From: Sphingobacterium paludis
GTDB lineage: Bacteria; Bacteroidota; Bacteroidia; Sphingobacteriales; Sphingobacteriaceae
Reading direction: 5' to 3'
DNA length: 64,000 nucleotides
Assembly: GCF_004364125.1 (NCBI RefSeq)
Contig: NZ_SNZV01000007.1
Coordinates: 248,001 to 312,000 of the forward strand
Position 1 is the stretch's first letter; the number at the start of each line of letters is the position of its first letter. This document shows positions 46,058 to 54,612 of this stretch, in pieces. The position numbers were made by a program, and so were the translations under genes. The notes under the pieces were generated by a model that saw only the letters and a program-made list of their open reading frames with translations, did no database searches and was not told the DNA's origin.

Positions 46058-46501
46058 ATGACAAAAATACATGCTTACCTCAACTTTAACGGCAACTGCG
46101 AAGAAGCCTTTAATTTCTATCAAACCGTGTTTGAAAAGCCACTATTGGGCACCCATCGATTTGGCGATATGCCGGCAGATCCCAACTTCAACATTCCCGA
46201 ACAGGATAGGAATAAAATCATGCATACGGCTATACATATAAACGACCATACGATGCTCATGGGATCGGATTGCGTGGAAAGTTTTGGGCAAAAGGCAGTA
46301 TTCGGTACGGGTACCTATATTATGCTAGACACCGATACGATCGAGGAGGCGCGCGATTTGCACGATAAGCTCAGTGTAGATGCGCAGAATATGGAAATGG
46401 ATCTCGAGGAAACCTTTTTCGCAGAACGTTTCTCTTCGTTTACAGATAAATTTGGCATAAGCTGGATGATTCATTACGAAGGAAACAAAAGAATGACCTA
46501 A
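46058..46501 (+). CDS. VOC family protein, PhnB/3-dmu-9_3-mt type
   Basis: 147 residues. PhnB-like VOC protein: KIHAYLNFNGNCEEAFNFYQ at the start, IPEQDRNKIMHTAIHI, DHTMLMGSD, and the C-terminal DKFGISWMIHYE. No enzymatic activity is established for most PhnB-like proteins. 47 bases after the SRPBCC gene. Confidence 0.88.
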   Translation: MTKIHAYLNFNGNCEEAFNFYQTVFEKPLLGTHRFGDMPADPNFNIPEQDRNKIMHTAIHINDHTMLMGSDCVESFGQKAVFGTGTYIMLDTDTIEEARDLHDKLSVDAQNMEMDLEETFFAERFSSFTDKFGISWMIHYEGNKRMT

Positions 46502-46606
46502 ACCATTACAACGGGCCACTACACACAAGATACTCATTTACAAATACAAAATATTTTCTATTGTAATTTTCGCAATTGAGGATTCAGCAAAAAAAAATGT
46601 AACGAG

Positions 46607-46816
46607 ATGAGAAAGCTTATTATGTCACCATTCGTATCAGCAGATGGATTTGCAGCTGATACGATGCTATCGCCTATATTAACGCGCTCAAAGCTGAGTA
46701 AGCTTTTCCCCATGGAGTTTGAGGATCTTGCACTGCATTTAGTAAATACTACGACATGTAAACATGCGGTAGTACAACTTATCTATACTATAAAACCTAT
46801 TAAAAGTTATACCTAA
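46607..46816 (+). CDS. Short ORF, possible truncated dihydrofolate-reductase-like remnant
   Basis: 69 residues whose first 17 (MRKLIMSPFVSADGFAA) look like the start of RibD-C/dihydrofolate reductase-type proteins, which begin MRKLIvxxxVSlDG. The rest has no resemblance, so it may be a decayed gene. Its stop overlaps the next start as TAATG, which would couple the two; it could also be a genuine small leader frame. Confidence 0.35.
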   Translation: MRKLIMSPFVSADGFAADTMLSPILTRSKLSKLFPMEFEDLALHLVNTTTCKHAVVQLIYTIKPIKSYT

Positions 46817-47337
46817 TGAAAATCTTAAAGTACATTTTGCTAACCATTGTGGCCTTGGCAGCGCTCGTTCTGATCGTGGCTTTATTTTTACCAAGAACGT
46901 TCCATGCAGGTAGCCAAATTACGATTGACCGACCCAGTGCAGAAGTATTTACCTATGTCTCGACGTTAAAAAATCAAGGCAACTATGATGCCTGGTCGAA
47001 ACAAGATCCGCACATGGAGAAAAAGTATAATGGTACCGACGGTGCCGTGGGCTTTACTTATGAATGGAAGAGCAAAAAGGTAGGCGATGGAAAACAAATA
47101 ATAACACATATTGAGCCCGGTAAGCGTATTGATATGAACCTTTACTTCCAAGGTTCGGACGTTGCAAATCCATCGTTTATAGACGTCAAAGATCTCGGCC
47201 CTACCCAAAGTCTGGTGACCTGGGAAATTGATGGCACAATGCCCTACCCTTTCCATATTATGCATGTTTTTTATGATATGAATAAAGATTTCGATGCTGG
47301 TCTTCAAAATTTAAAGGCTATATTAGAGAAGCAATAA
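46816..47337 (+). CDS. SRPBCC-type protein with an N-terminal membrane helix (3 of 4)
   Basis: 173 residues. Residues 5-27 are strongly hydrophobic (membrane anchor). The rest is a polyketide-cyclase-like SRPBCC domain (RPSAEVFTYVSTLKNQGNYD, AVGFTYEWKSKKVGDGKQ, WEIDGTMPYPFHIMHVFYDM). It is probably anchored with the pocket outside the cytoplasm. Start overlaps the stop of the upstream short frame. Confidence 0.85.
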   Translation: MKILKYILLTIVALAALVLIVALFLPRTFHAGSQITIDRPSAEVFTYVSTLKNQGNYDAWSKQDPHMEKKYNGTDGAVGFTYEWKSKKVGDGKQIITHIEPGKRIDMNLYFQGSDVANPSFIDVKDLGPTQSLVTWEIDGTMPYPFHIMHVFYDMNKDFDAGLQNLKAILEKQ

Positions 47338-47406
47338 CTAGAACTGCGCGGCGACTAAGCTGCAGACTTTACCGGGTTTTGCCAAAGCAATAAATTATGA
47401 TCAATA

Positions 47407-48231
47407 ATGAAAGGAACTATTTATCCTGCTATTTGGTTTCGTAACGCTGCCAAAGAAGCATTTCAAGATTATGTGTCGATATTTCCCGACAGCCAAATTA
47501 TCGAAAGTAACGCCGTTGTGATCTCCACAAAATTAAACGGTGTACCCTTTATCGGTATAAACGGAGGTCCATATTTTACGCCAAATCCGGCCATCTCCTT
47601 CATGGTCATTTGTGAAACGGAAGAAGAGATTGATCGTCTTTGGGAGATGTTTCTAGACGATGGCGAAGTGTTAGTGCCGCTGGACAATTACGCATGGAGC
47701 CCCTACTACGGATGGATTAACGATAAAAACAAAGTGTCTTGGCAGTTGTATTTGGGCTCGCTTGAAGAGGTCAACAATCAGGTAATTGTGCCAACCCTGC
47801 TCTTTTGCGGCCCGCAGCAGGGAAAGTGTGAAGAAGCCATTGCCTTTTATAAATCTGTTTTTAGGGATTTTACAGAGCAGAGCAGCATTTCCTATCCCGA
47901 CGGCGACAGGCAAGGACAAATATTGCAAGCGCAATTTGTGGTAAACGGCTTTACCTTTATCGCGGCGGATAATCCTGATAGCAAGCCCTTTTCATTCAAC
48001 GAAGCGCTATCGTTAGTTATACCATGCGAGGATCAAAAAGAAATTGATTACTATTGGGCTGCAATGACGAAAAATGGTGAAGAGAGTCGATGTGGATGGT
48101 GTAAAGATCCTTTTGGCGTCAGCTGGCAAATCGTACCGCACAATATCGATGAACTGTTGCGGCTAAACCCCGCAGCCAACAAATCCTTAATGAGGATGAA
48201 TAAGATTAACATTGCAGATTTGATAAACTAA
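47407..48231 (+). CDS. Two-domain VOC protein (3-demethylubiquinone-9 3-methyltransferase-type fold)
   Basis: 274 residues with two tandem PhnB-like units: about 1-125 (TIYPAIWFRNAAKEAFQDYV, WSPYYGWINDKNKVSWQL) and about 130-260 (VPTLLFCGPQQGKCEEAIAF, WCKDPFGVSWQIVPHNI). The family name comes from a historical Pfam label; methyltransferase activity is not implied. 9 bases before the next SRPBCC gene. Confidence 0.87.
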   Translation: MKGTIYPAIWFRNAAKEAFQDYVSIFPDSQIIESNAVVISTKLNGVPFIGINGGPYFTPNPAISFMVICETEEEIDRLWEMFLDDGEVLVPLDNYAWSPYYGWINDKNKVSWQLYLGSLEEVNNQVIVPTLLFCGPQQGKCEEAIAFYKSVFRDFTEQSSISYPDGDRQGQILQAQFVVNGFTFIAADNPDSKPFSFNEALSLVIPCEDQKEIDYYWAAMTKNGEESRCGWCKDPFGVSWQIVPHNIDELLRLNPAANKSLMRMNKINIADLIN

Positions 48232-48240
48232 TTTATAGTC

Positions 48241-48699
48241 ATGTCGAAATTAATAGCGAACGCTGAGATTCAAATTCAAAAGACACCCAGCAAAGTGTTT
48301 CAGGCCATCATAGACCCTGCTATGATGAGCAATTATTTTATCGGCCAGTCGACGGGTATGCTAGAAACCAATAAAACTGTGCAATGGTCTTTTCCCGAAT
48401 TTCCAGAATCTTTTCCTGTAACAGGTAGAGAAATTGTAACCAATACATACATTTCCTTTGACTGGAGTGGCGGCGAGCCCAACCAGCTTGTGGAAATTTT
48501 CTTAAACGATAGCGGCAATAACTCCACTATCGTGCGGATTGTGGAGCATGAAATGCAGAATACACCGGACGGCATCGAGCAGGCGAAAAGACAAACGGGT
48601 GGCTGGGCAAATTTCTTAGCTTGTCTCAAAGCATATTTAGAATATGGGATCAACCTGCGCAAGGGAGCATTTGATTTCATGCGAAACGAAGAACAATAA
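48241..48699 (+). CDS. SRPBCC/AHSA1-like domain protein (4 of 4)
   Basis: 152 residues. START-like fold with NAEIQIQKTPSKVFQAIIDP, a central YISFDWSGGEPNQLVEIFLN and C-terminal helix TGGWANFLACLKAYLEYG. Role unknown; same transcript as the two-domain VOC gene and the DUF1697 gene (gap 7 bases). Confidence 0.86.
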   Translation: MSKLIANAEIQIQKTPSKVFQAIIDPAMMSNYFIGQSTGMLETNKTVQWSFPEFPESFPVTGREIVTNTYISFDWSGGEPNQLVEIFLNDSGNNSTIVRIVEHEMQNTPDGIEQAKRQTGGWANFLACLKAYLEYGINLRKGAFDFMRNEEQ

Positions 48700-48706
48700 T
48701 GAGAGC

Positions 48707-49258
48707 ATGAAAGAGCAAAACCAAATTCCTTACATCATTTTACTTCGTGCGGTGAATGTTTCGGGTAAAAACATCATCAAGATGGCCGCGTTACGGCAAA
48801 AGCTACAGGATGCTGGATTTTCAAACGCAACGACGTACATTCAAAGTGGAAATATCCTCCTAAGGTCTGCTGCGCCGGCAGAGCTTATACAGCGTCAGGT
48901 GAAGGCCTTGATCCAAGATCAGTTTGGCCTAACTGTAGAGACCTTTGTCTTGGACATGCCTTTGTTAAAGAAGGCGCTTAGCGTAAACCCTTTGCAGGGC
49001 GAATTGGCACCTAACCGATTGTTTATTACCATGCTTGATAAAACCCCTGAGAAGGCACTTATCGCGACACTTAAAGCCACGGATCACGGTAACGAGACTT
49101 TCGATGTGGTCGATAATATCTTATACTTCTACCTGCCAGATGGCGCAGCCCGTGCAAAAATGAGTAACAACTATTTTGAGAAGAAACTCCAGGTGATCGC
49201 TACCGGCAGGAACCTAAATACCTACCAAAAGTTACTGGAGCTTGCTGAAAACTTATAA
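48707..49258 (+). CDS. DUF1697 domain protein
   Basis: 183 residues from ATG 48707; an upstream start would overlap the previous gene. DUF1697 segments: YIILLRAVNVSGKNIIKMAA, ALRQKLQDAGFSNATTYIQS, GNILL, and the C-terminal NNYFEKKLQVIATGRNLNT. The fold is ferredoxin-like; no activity is known. The next gene starts 3 bases after the stop. Confidence 0.9.
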   Translation: MKEQNQIPYIILLRAVNVSGKNIIKMAALRQKLQDAGFSNATTYIQSGNILLRSAAPAELIQRQVKALIQDQFGLTVETFVLDMPLLKKALSVNPLQGELAPNRLFITMLDKTPEKALIATLKATDHGNETFDVVDNILYFYLPDGAARAKMSNNYFEKKLQVIATGRNLNTYQKLLELAENL

Positions 49259-49261
49259 GCT

Positions 49262-49645
49262 ATGAAACCTACCTTACCAAGCTACTGCGGAAATTCACCT
49301 AAAATGCAACTGATTGCTGACTTTAACCTCGCATTCGCGGCAGGCGATATCCAAAAAGTATTAAGTTACATGCATGATGACATTCAATGGGAAATGTTGG
49401 CCGATCAATTTATCACAGGCCATGAAGCAGTAGCAGCCTTTATAAACGAGCATGCTAATCTTCAAGTATTGTCGTGGGAAGTAGAAGATATTCTTTCGCA
49501 TGGAAAATTAGGCTCAGCGCGCGGGACAGTGCAATTGGATAAGCAAATCATTCACTTTGCCGATTTCTACACGTTTACTTCCACCTCAGCAAACGCAAAG
49601 ATTAAGGAAATCAAAACTCTGGCAATTTCAAAACTTAGAAAATAG
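49262..49645 (+). CDS. NTF2/SnoaL-like small protein
   Basis: 127 residues. Cone-shaped NTF2-like fold: LIADFNLAFAAGDIQKVLSY, MHDDIQWEMLADQFITGHEA and IIHFADFYTFTSTSANAKI. This fold binds small hydrophobic ligands or catalyses isomerisation/hydrolysis. Last gene of the island; the convergent GH92 gene ends 34 bases further on. Confidence 0.82.
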   Translation: MKPTLPSYCGNSPKMQLIADFNLAFAAGDIQKVLSYMHDDIQWEMLADQFITGHEAVAAFINEHANLQVLSWEVEDILSHGKLGSARGTVQLDKQIIHFADFYTFTSTSANAKIKEIKTLAISKLRK

Positions 49646-49679
49646 GAGTTCTGTTAAGGTTTTGACCAGGAACGGGAAG

Positions 49680-52600
49680 CTATTTCTGATTGCCTTCCAG
49701 CCCCCATTGCTTATTCGGCTGGCTTCCCATTTCGAGTTCTAAACTTCCCCCCTTCAAGAGTGCTGCCGCTGGAAACTGAAAGCTGTGCAATGGCTTCCCG
49801 TTGAGGAAAGCACGCTGCACATATTTGTTTTTTCTGGATGCATGTTTAGCTTCGATAATGAATTTCTTTCCGCGACCATAGCGTTCTCCGAGGTCGATAA
49901 CCACCTTTTCAAAAATTGGACTAGCTATCTCATAATGGGGTTCAACACTACAACCACCGTCGGTCTGAAATAAGCCTAACGAGGCCATCATAAACCACGC
50001 GCTCATCTGCCCTTGATCTTCATCGCCCAGATAGGCATTGGCCAAGTCAAAGCCATAATAACGGTCTATAATGGCCCGGTTCCATTGTTGCGTTAACCAA
50101 GGTTTACCAACAAAATTAAAAAGAAAAGCAAAATGCATCGATTGTTGATTTCCTTGTATCACGGGATAATCCCAGTAGGCATCATTCGGCGCGTTGAAAC
50201 GCCATTTGTAGCTTTCTTTAAATCCCCAGTCCAGCCGATCGATAAAGCGTTGTTTACCGATCAAGTCGGCAAGTCCGCGCACATCTTGTGGCACGAAATA
50301 CGTCAACTGCCAGCTGTTGCCTTCGACATAATGCTTATTGGCCCCCGACTTGAATGCATCAAAATCGGGTAGCCACTCACCGGCCGAATTACGCATTCGA
50401 GCAAACCCCGTAACCGTATCAATGACATTCTTCCACGAAGCCGCACGCTTTTCGAATGCGGCATACACATCTTTTTTACCCAGCGCCTTAGCGAACTGGC
50501 TAACGGTCCAATCATCATACGCATATTCGAGGCTATTGCTAAACCGGCCTTTATCGTAAGGAACATAGCCATATTGCAGATAAGGTTCAAGATCTTCGTT
50601 CCCCGCTAACCCTTTTCCCACCTGTGTCGCGGGCGTGGTCTGCATTTTATGCACCGCTTCAAAAGCCTTATCCACATCATAATCACGGATGCCCATTTGG
50701 TAAGCGCCTACCAGCAGAGGAATCTCGTGTTCCGCAACCATCACCGGGATATACTCCATACCAGCCGGCCCTTTGGCCAGAAAGCCATTGGCGTCATACA
50801 TAGCCAACTGCGACTTCACCCATTTTGACGACCACTCCGGCGTCACCAAGTTCCAGAACTGATTGAGGTTCCAGAACGTATTCCAAAACGCATCACAGCC
50901 CAGCGCGACATCTGTTGGATCTGCAAAACGTTGCACCTGCTCGGTAGCGTCGACCCAAGAACCATCGCTATCGCTCCACGTATTGCGGCTACAGAGCGCA
51001 CGATACATATTATTGTAGAAACGTGATTTCTCCCGGCTATCTTCCGAAGAGACCTGTAGACGCCCCATCAGACTATTCCAGCTTGCTACATGCGCCTGAC
51101 GCACCGCATCAAAATCCCAACCAAAAGGTTCTTCGATTTCTGTTCTAAGATTCGTTGATGCCCCCTCGATACTAACCAACGATATACCCGAACGCGCTTG
51201 CACCACAGCGTGTTTCTCGGTATCAAACTCTACATACGCGCCTGCATTCTGCACATTCGTTCCCGCCAACTGATTTGCTGCGCGCTCCTTTCCGTCAACC
51301 CAACCGCCAACATGCTTAATATCCTGATCAAATTCGATAACAAAATGCAGCGTGTAGTCTTGGTCTACGCCACCTGCCCAAGCATCCTTGGTTTGTTGTA
51401 CACTGAAACCTTCAAGGCGGCGATCGCCGACCTTCTTAATCTGGAACTGCTTAACGCTGTAATCATATTCTGCAGGAATCTGCAAATCGATCATCACCCG
51501 CCCCGGCTGATTTTGGGGAAAAGTGTAGCGTTGCAGGCCACAGCGTGTAGTGGATGTAAGCTCTGCCTGAATATTGTATTTCTTAAGCAACACCTTGTAG
51601 TAACCAATCGGCGCTTCTTCGCTGCTTTTATCAATGTCCGACCGGTATCCGCTGTTGACGTCATCCTGACTACCAACCGTGTATTTCATTGCGCCATTGA
51701 CCGGCATCATGCCCAAACCGGCCATCGTCCATTCATGGATATGGCTAAATGTGCCGATACTTTCTATGGTAGGATCGTAACCAGCCATCCACCCGGCGTT
51801 TTGGTTGTCCGGGCTAAGCTTCACCATACTAAATGGCATCCATGGCCCCGGCGCAATCATCCAACGCGAATGCGCCGTTCCGATTCGGGTATCCACGTAT
51901 TCGGCTTGCGCACGCTGCGGCTGCTCGGAGGTATTCGCTACGCCTTCTTGCAGCAGCTTCCCCGAAACAAACACCTGCCAATTCAATTTCCTGTTCCGCT
52001 TTTCCAAAGGCATCGGCACTTCCAATACATATCGCCCCGTATCCAGCTGCTTGTTGATTACCGTCTTACCCGCAATCTTCACGCTAAGCAGAGGACTTCC
52101 GGCGAGATGTTCCACGTCGACAAGCAACGGTTGCACGCGTGACTTCCCTTTTTGCAACGTGTAATCCGCCATTTTTACCTCTCGTAGAAAAGCCTCGTCA
52201 GAAACGAGCGGGCGTATCTTACCAGCCCCTTCCAAACGCAGGTTATTAAATACGATCCAGCTGCCAGCCAGAATAGTAAGCTGTATACTGTTGCCTCCTT
52301 CGCGAAGCAGGGCAGCGGGAATGGGCACTTCTAGACTTTTTACCACCACACCCGACGACTCCCCGGCAAGCCCTCGGTCATCCGCGGTATGCGGCAGCTG
52401 AAACTTAAAGTCTTTACCGTTGACCGTAATCTTGACCATTGCGGGATCTTTACCATTGAAGGCAGAAAGATCCGTCACAAAGGTGTAGGCCTTATCCTGT
52501 AACGGCCACGCTGGCTCGAAAAGAATGTTGAGCTGGTGCGACCGAATACCCGATGTAGGCCCTGTACCGCCCCAAGTATCTGCAGGCCCCGGCAGCACAT

Positions 52601-52835
52601 AGGGCCAGTCCGTTTTTGGATTTGATTTACCGATCAGGAAAAAACGATCTTCCCAACCGAAATCCTGCGCCAGAAAGTCCGCATACTTATTTGGAGCGAG
52701 GGCAAAATTTATTGCTTTGCCGCCTTGATCGCCAATGCGCCATACATGCTGCCCCTGCGCCATTCCCAGGCTGCATGTGATCAAGAAATAACAGAGGCCA
52801 CACAAGAGCCGGGGAAAAGAATTTACGTTTATCAT
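49680..52835 (-). CDS. GH92 family glycoside hydrolase, long form, with Gln in the acid position
   Basis: 1051 residues with signal peptide (SLGMAQG). About residues 30-300 are an extra N-terminal beta-rich region (polysaccharide-lyase-like, IRSHQLNILFEPAWPLQD). GH92 starts near 305 (YVDTRIGTAHSRWMIAPGPW). The barrel has AEYDYSVKQF, GCDAFWNTFWNLNQFWNLVTPEW, VEGNSWQLTYFVPQDVRGL and the base motif LGDEDQGQMSAWFMM (about 935). The usual GNEPS motif reads GNQQS (Gln about 897). GH92 enzymes are Ca2+-dependent exo-mannosidases, and Gln at this place has been linked to mannosyl-phosphate cleavage. Controlled by a putative GntR operator 95 bases upstream. Confidence 0.92.
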   Translation of the reverse strand: MINVNSFPRLLCGLCYFLITCSLGMAQGQHVWRIGDQGGKAINFALAPNKYADFLAQDFGWEDRFFLIGKSNPKTDWPYVLPGPADTWGGTGPTSGIRSHQLNILFEPAWPLQDKAYTFVTDLSAFNGKDPAMVKITVNGKDFKFQLPHTADDRGLAGESSGVVVKSLEVPIPAALLREGGNSIQLTILAGSWIVFNNLRLEGAGKIRPLVSDEAFLREVKMADYTLQKGKSRVQPLLVDVEHLAGSPLLSVKIAGKTVINKQLDTGRYVLEVPMPLEKRNRKLNWQVFVSGKLLQEGVANTSEQPQRAQAEYVDTRIGTAHSRWMIAPGPWMPFSMVKLSPDNQNAGWMAGYDPTIESIGTFSHIHEWTMAGLGMMPVNGAMKYTVGSQDDVNSGYRSDIDKSSEEAPIGYYKVLLKKYNIQAELTSTTRCGLQRYTFPQNQPGRVMIDLQIPAEYDYSVKQFQIKKVGDRRLEGFSVQQTKDAWAGGVDQDYTLHFVIEFDQDIKHVGGWVDGKERAANQLAGTNVQNAGAYVEFDTEKHAVVQARSGISLVSIEGASTNLRTEIEEPFGWDFDAVRQAHVASWNSLMGRLQVSSEDSREKSRFYNNMYRALCSRNTWSDSDGSWVDATEQVQRFADPTDVALGCDAFWNTFWNLNQFWNLVTPEWSSKWVKSQLAMYDANGFLAKGPAGMEYIPVMVAEHEIPLLVGAYQMGIRDYDVDKAFEAVHKMQTTPATQVGKGLAGNEDLEPYLQYGYVPYDKGRFSNSLEYAYDDWTVSQFAKALGKKDVYAAFEKRAASWKNVIDTVTGFARMRNSAGEWLPDFDAFKSGANKHYVEGNSWQLTYFVPQDVRGLADLIGKQRFIDRLDWGFKESYKWRFNAPNDAYWDYPVIQGNQQSMHFAFLFNFVGKPWLTQQWNRAIIDRYYGFDLANAYLGDEDQGQMSAWFMMASLGLFQTDGGCSVEPHYEIASPIFEKVVIDLGERYGRGKKFIIEAKHASRKNKYVQRAFLNGKPLHSFQFPAAALLKGGSLELEMGSQPNKQWGLEGNQK

Positions 52836-52930
52836 GGTTTATCGATTAGCTGCGCGGCTGCTTTGCAGCAGTCTGTTCACGTCTCACATCTGGTATAGTA
52901 CACCATATGCTGGCATCTGGCACATCATTA

Positions 52931-52948
52931 TGTACAAACATATAAACA
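52931..52948 (-). promoter_or_regulatory. Putative GntR operator over the GH92 promoter
   Basis: TGTACAAACATATAAACA on the plus strand fits TGT-N4-ACATAT-R-AACA, shared with 53161-53178 and 60419-60436. Read on the minus strand it contains TATGTTTG, an exact -7 box (52935-52942), so binding would block transcription of the GH92 gene. Confidence 0.6.
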
Positions 52949-53158
52949 AAAACTGGAAAGTGCAATGAAATTTTTGAAGTTCTATCGAAGACGATGATCA
53001 GCTTTCATGAGCACGCACCTACTAAACACCGTCGGGAAATCTACAACCAATAAGCTGAAAAACAAATATTTAATATATTAAAATTCACTTGATAAGCCTT
53101 TCCGATAAAGCCCAATAACAAAATCATTAAAAAATTCAAAAAGAATATATTTTGTCAC

Positions 53159-53178
53159 TATGTTTGTACATATAAACA
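53159..53178 (+). promoter_or_regulatory. Putative GntR operator over the promoter of the alpha-toroid glycosidase gene
   Basis: TATGTTTG (53159-53166) is a -7 box, and the overlapping TGTTTGTACATATAAACA (53161-53178) is the most symmetrical of the three shared sites (TGTTT/AAACA ends). It is 57 bases before ATG 53235. The rest of 52836-53234 is A+T-rich with no gene. Confidence 0.6.
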
Positions 53179-53234
53179 TTACACCCTTCATCTCCGTGTT
53201 GAAGAGTAAAGTATGAACGATAAACCTTAGTTAC

Positions 53235-54545
53235 ATGAACACATCAAAACTGCGCAGCTTGCTCGCTGCATTCTTTATCCCCTTTTGCCTGATGGCACAG
53301 GAAGACGTTCCACACACCGCACACCCAGTCTCCATTCCCAACAGCATGAGCGACAAGGTGAAAACCATGGCTGAAGAGCTGATAAAAACTGGTTTCACCG
53401 CCGGAGATGGATATGGGGAGGTCTGGATCAGGGACCTCAATACGTTTATTACGCTAAGCTGTACAGTCAATGACAAAGAGCAAATTCGAAACCACTTGAT
53501 CCGCTTTCTTCAATTTCAGCAGGCTGATGGCGGCATTCTGGATGGCTATTTGCCGGCTTCGAAAGCCAGCGGCGAATCCGTCTTTTACCGATCGGCATTG
53601 GCGCCGGAGTATTTAGGACATAAAAATACGGTAGAGACCGATCAGGAAACTTCGTTGGTTCAAGCCATCGCAAAATATATCCGCGCCACCGGGGACTCGG
53701 CGATTTTGCAAGAGCAGGTAGCAGGAAATACGGTCCAGAAACTGTTGGAAAAAGCATTGAATTTCTTGTTGAACGAACGGTTCAATAAACAATATGGGTT
53801 ATTATGGGGCGCTACCACCGCCGATTGGGGAGATGTACAACCCGAACACGACTGGGGTGTGGTACTCGACGAAAACTCGCATCTGGCGATTGATATCTAC
53901 GACAATGCTATGTTTATGATAGCGATACAGGACTTTTTGGAAATAGCATCATTGGATGCTCAGCAAGCAGATCGATGGACTAAGGTTAAGGGCAGCATCA
54001 AAGAAAATATCGAAAAACACCTTTGGGACGAAAATGCAAAAAAATACATTCCGCATATTTACCTGGATGGCTCGCCTTTTCCGGATTCGTTTGATGAATC
54101 TGCGGTTTACTATCACGGCGGAACAGCTGTAGCTATAGAAGCGGGCTTGCTTACTAAAGAACAGGTATTGCATGCCTACCAACGTATGCAGGAAAATGTA
54201 AAACTAGCGAATGCTGCAACCATCGGCTTAACACTGTACCCTACCTATCCCGAGGGATCGTTCCAAAATAAAGGCATGGGTCCCTACTCCTACCAAAATG
54301 GTGGCGACTGGACTTGGTTTGGCGGGCGAATGATCAGTCAACTAATTCGCTATGGCTTTATCAAAGAAGCGGAAGAAGCGCTTTACCCCATGCTCGATCG
54401 CGTGATCAAGAACAACGGCTTTTACGAGTGGTACACACCGGCCAACGAACCTAAAGGATCTTCGAGCTTCCGGGGCGAAGCGGGCGTGCTGTGGTCAGCA
54501 CTACAAGAACTGGAAACAAAAAAAGCCGCACTAGGCAGCAACTAA
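53235..54545 (+). CDS. Secreted alpha-toroid (six-hairpin) glycosidase of unassigned family
   Basis: 436 residues with a signal peptide (FCLMAQ). The helical sequence is that of an (alpha/alpha)6 glycosidase. Landmark motifs are YGEVWIRDLNTFITL, TDQETSLVQAIAKYI, GATTADWGDVQPEHDWG, YYHGGTAVAIEAGLL, GDWTWFGGRMISQL and YEWYTPANEPKGSSSFRGEA. The Asp/Glu in TADWGD and WYTPANEP are plausible catalytic residues by analogy with GH63/GH37-like enzymes, but the family is not assigned. GH125 exo-mannosidase, common in such loci, does not match. It is divergent from the GH92 gene and shares its regulatory motif, so it probably acts on the same mannose-rich substrate. Confidence 0.8.
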   Translation: MNTSKLRSLLAAFFIPFCLMAQEDVPHTAHPVSIPNSMSDKVKTMAEELIKTGFTAGDGYGEVWIRDLNTFITLSCTVNDKEQIRNHLIRFLQFQQADGGILDGYLPASKASGESVFYRSALAPEYLGHKNTVETDQETSLVQAIAKYIRATGDSAILQEQVAGNTVQKLLEKALNFLLNERFNKQYGLLWGATTADWGDVQPEHDWGVVLDENSHLAIDIYDNAMFMIAIQDFLEIASLDAQQADRWTKVKGSIKENIEKHLWDENAKKYIPHIYLDGSPFPDSFDESAVYYHGGTAVAIEAGLLTKEQVLHAYQRMQENVKLANAATIGLTLYPTYPEGSFQNKGMGPYSYQNGGDWTWFGGRMISQLIRYGFIKEAEEALYPMLDRVIKNNGFYEWYTPANEPKGSSSFRGEAGVLWSALQELETKKAALGSN

Positions 54546-54562
54546 CAACGACCGGAAAGTCG

Positions 54563-54601
54563 TGTTCCTTTGGCTGCAACGAGAGGCGGTCAAAGGAAAC
54601 A
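54563..54601. terminator. Inverted repeat between convergent glycosidase genes
   Basis: TGTTCCTTTG pairs with CAAAGGAAACA (one mismatch) across an 18-base loop, in the 67-base gap between the alpha-toroid gene (+) and the second GH92 gene (-). No strong U-run, so only a weak terminator candidate. Confidence 0.4.
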
Positions 54602-54612
54602 CATCCACTTAC

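Noticed and set aside
46058-48231. Ubiquinone methyltransferases
   Set aside because: The 3-demethylubiquinone label is a historical family name for this VOC type; no methyltransferase motif is present.
51198-52142. 314-residue plus-strand ORF inside the GH92 gene
   Set aside because: It is the antisense frame of a well-supported GH92 coding region; its sequence has no domain and is high in Cys, His and Arg, as antisense frames of this composition tend to be.
53235-54545. GH125 alpha-1,6-mannosidase
   Set aside because: Size and locus fit, but the diagnostic GH125 motifs do not; the sequence is closer to general alpha-toroid glycosidases.
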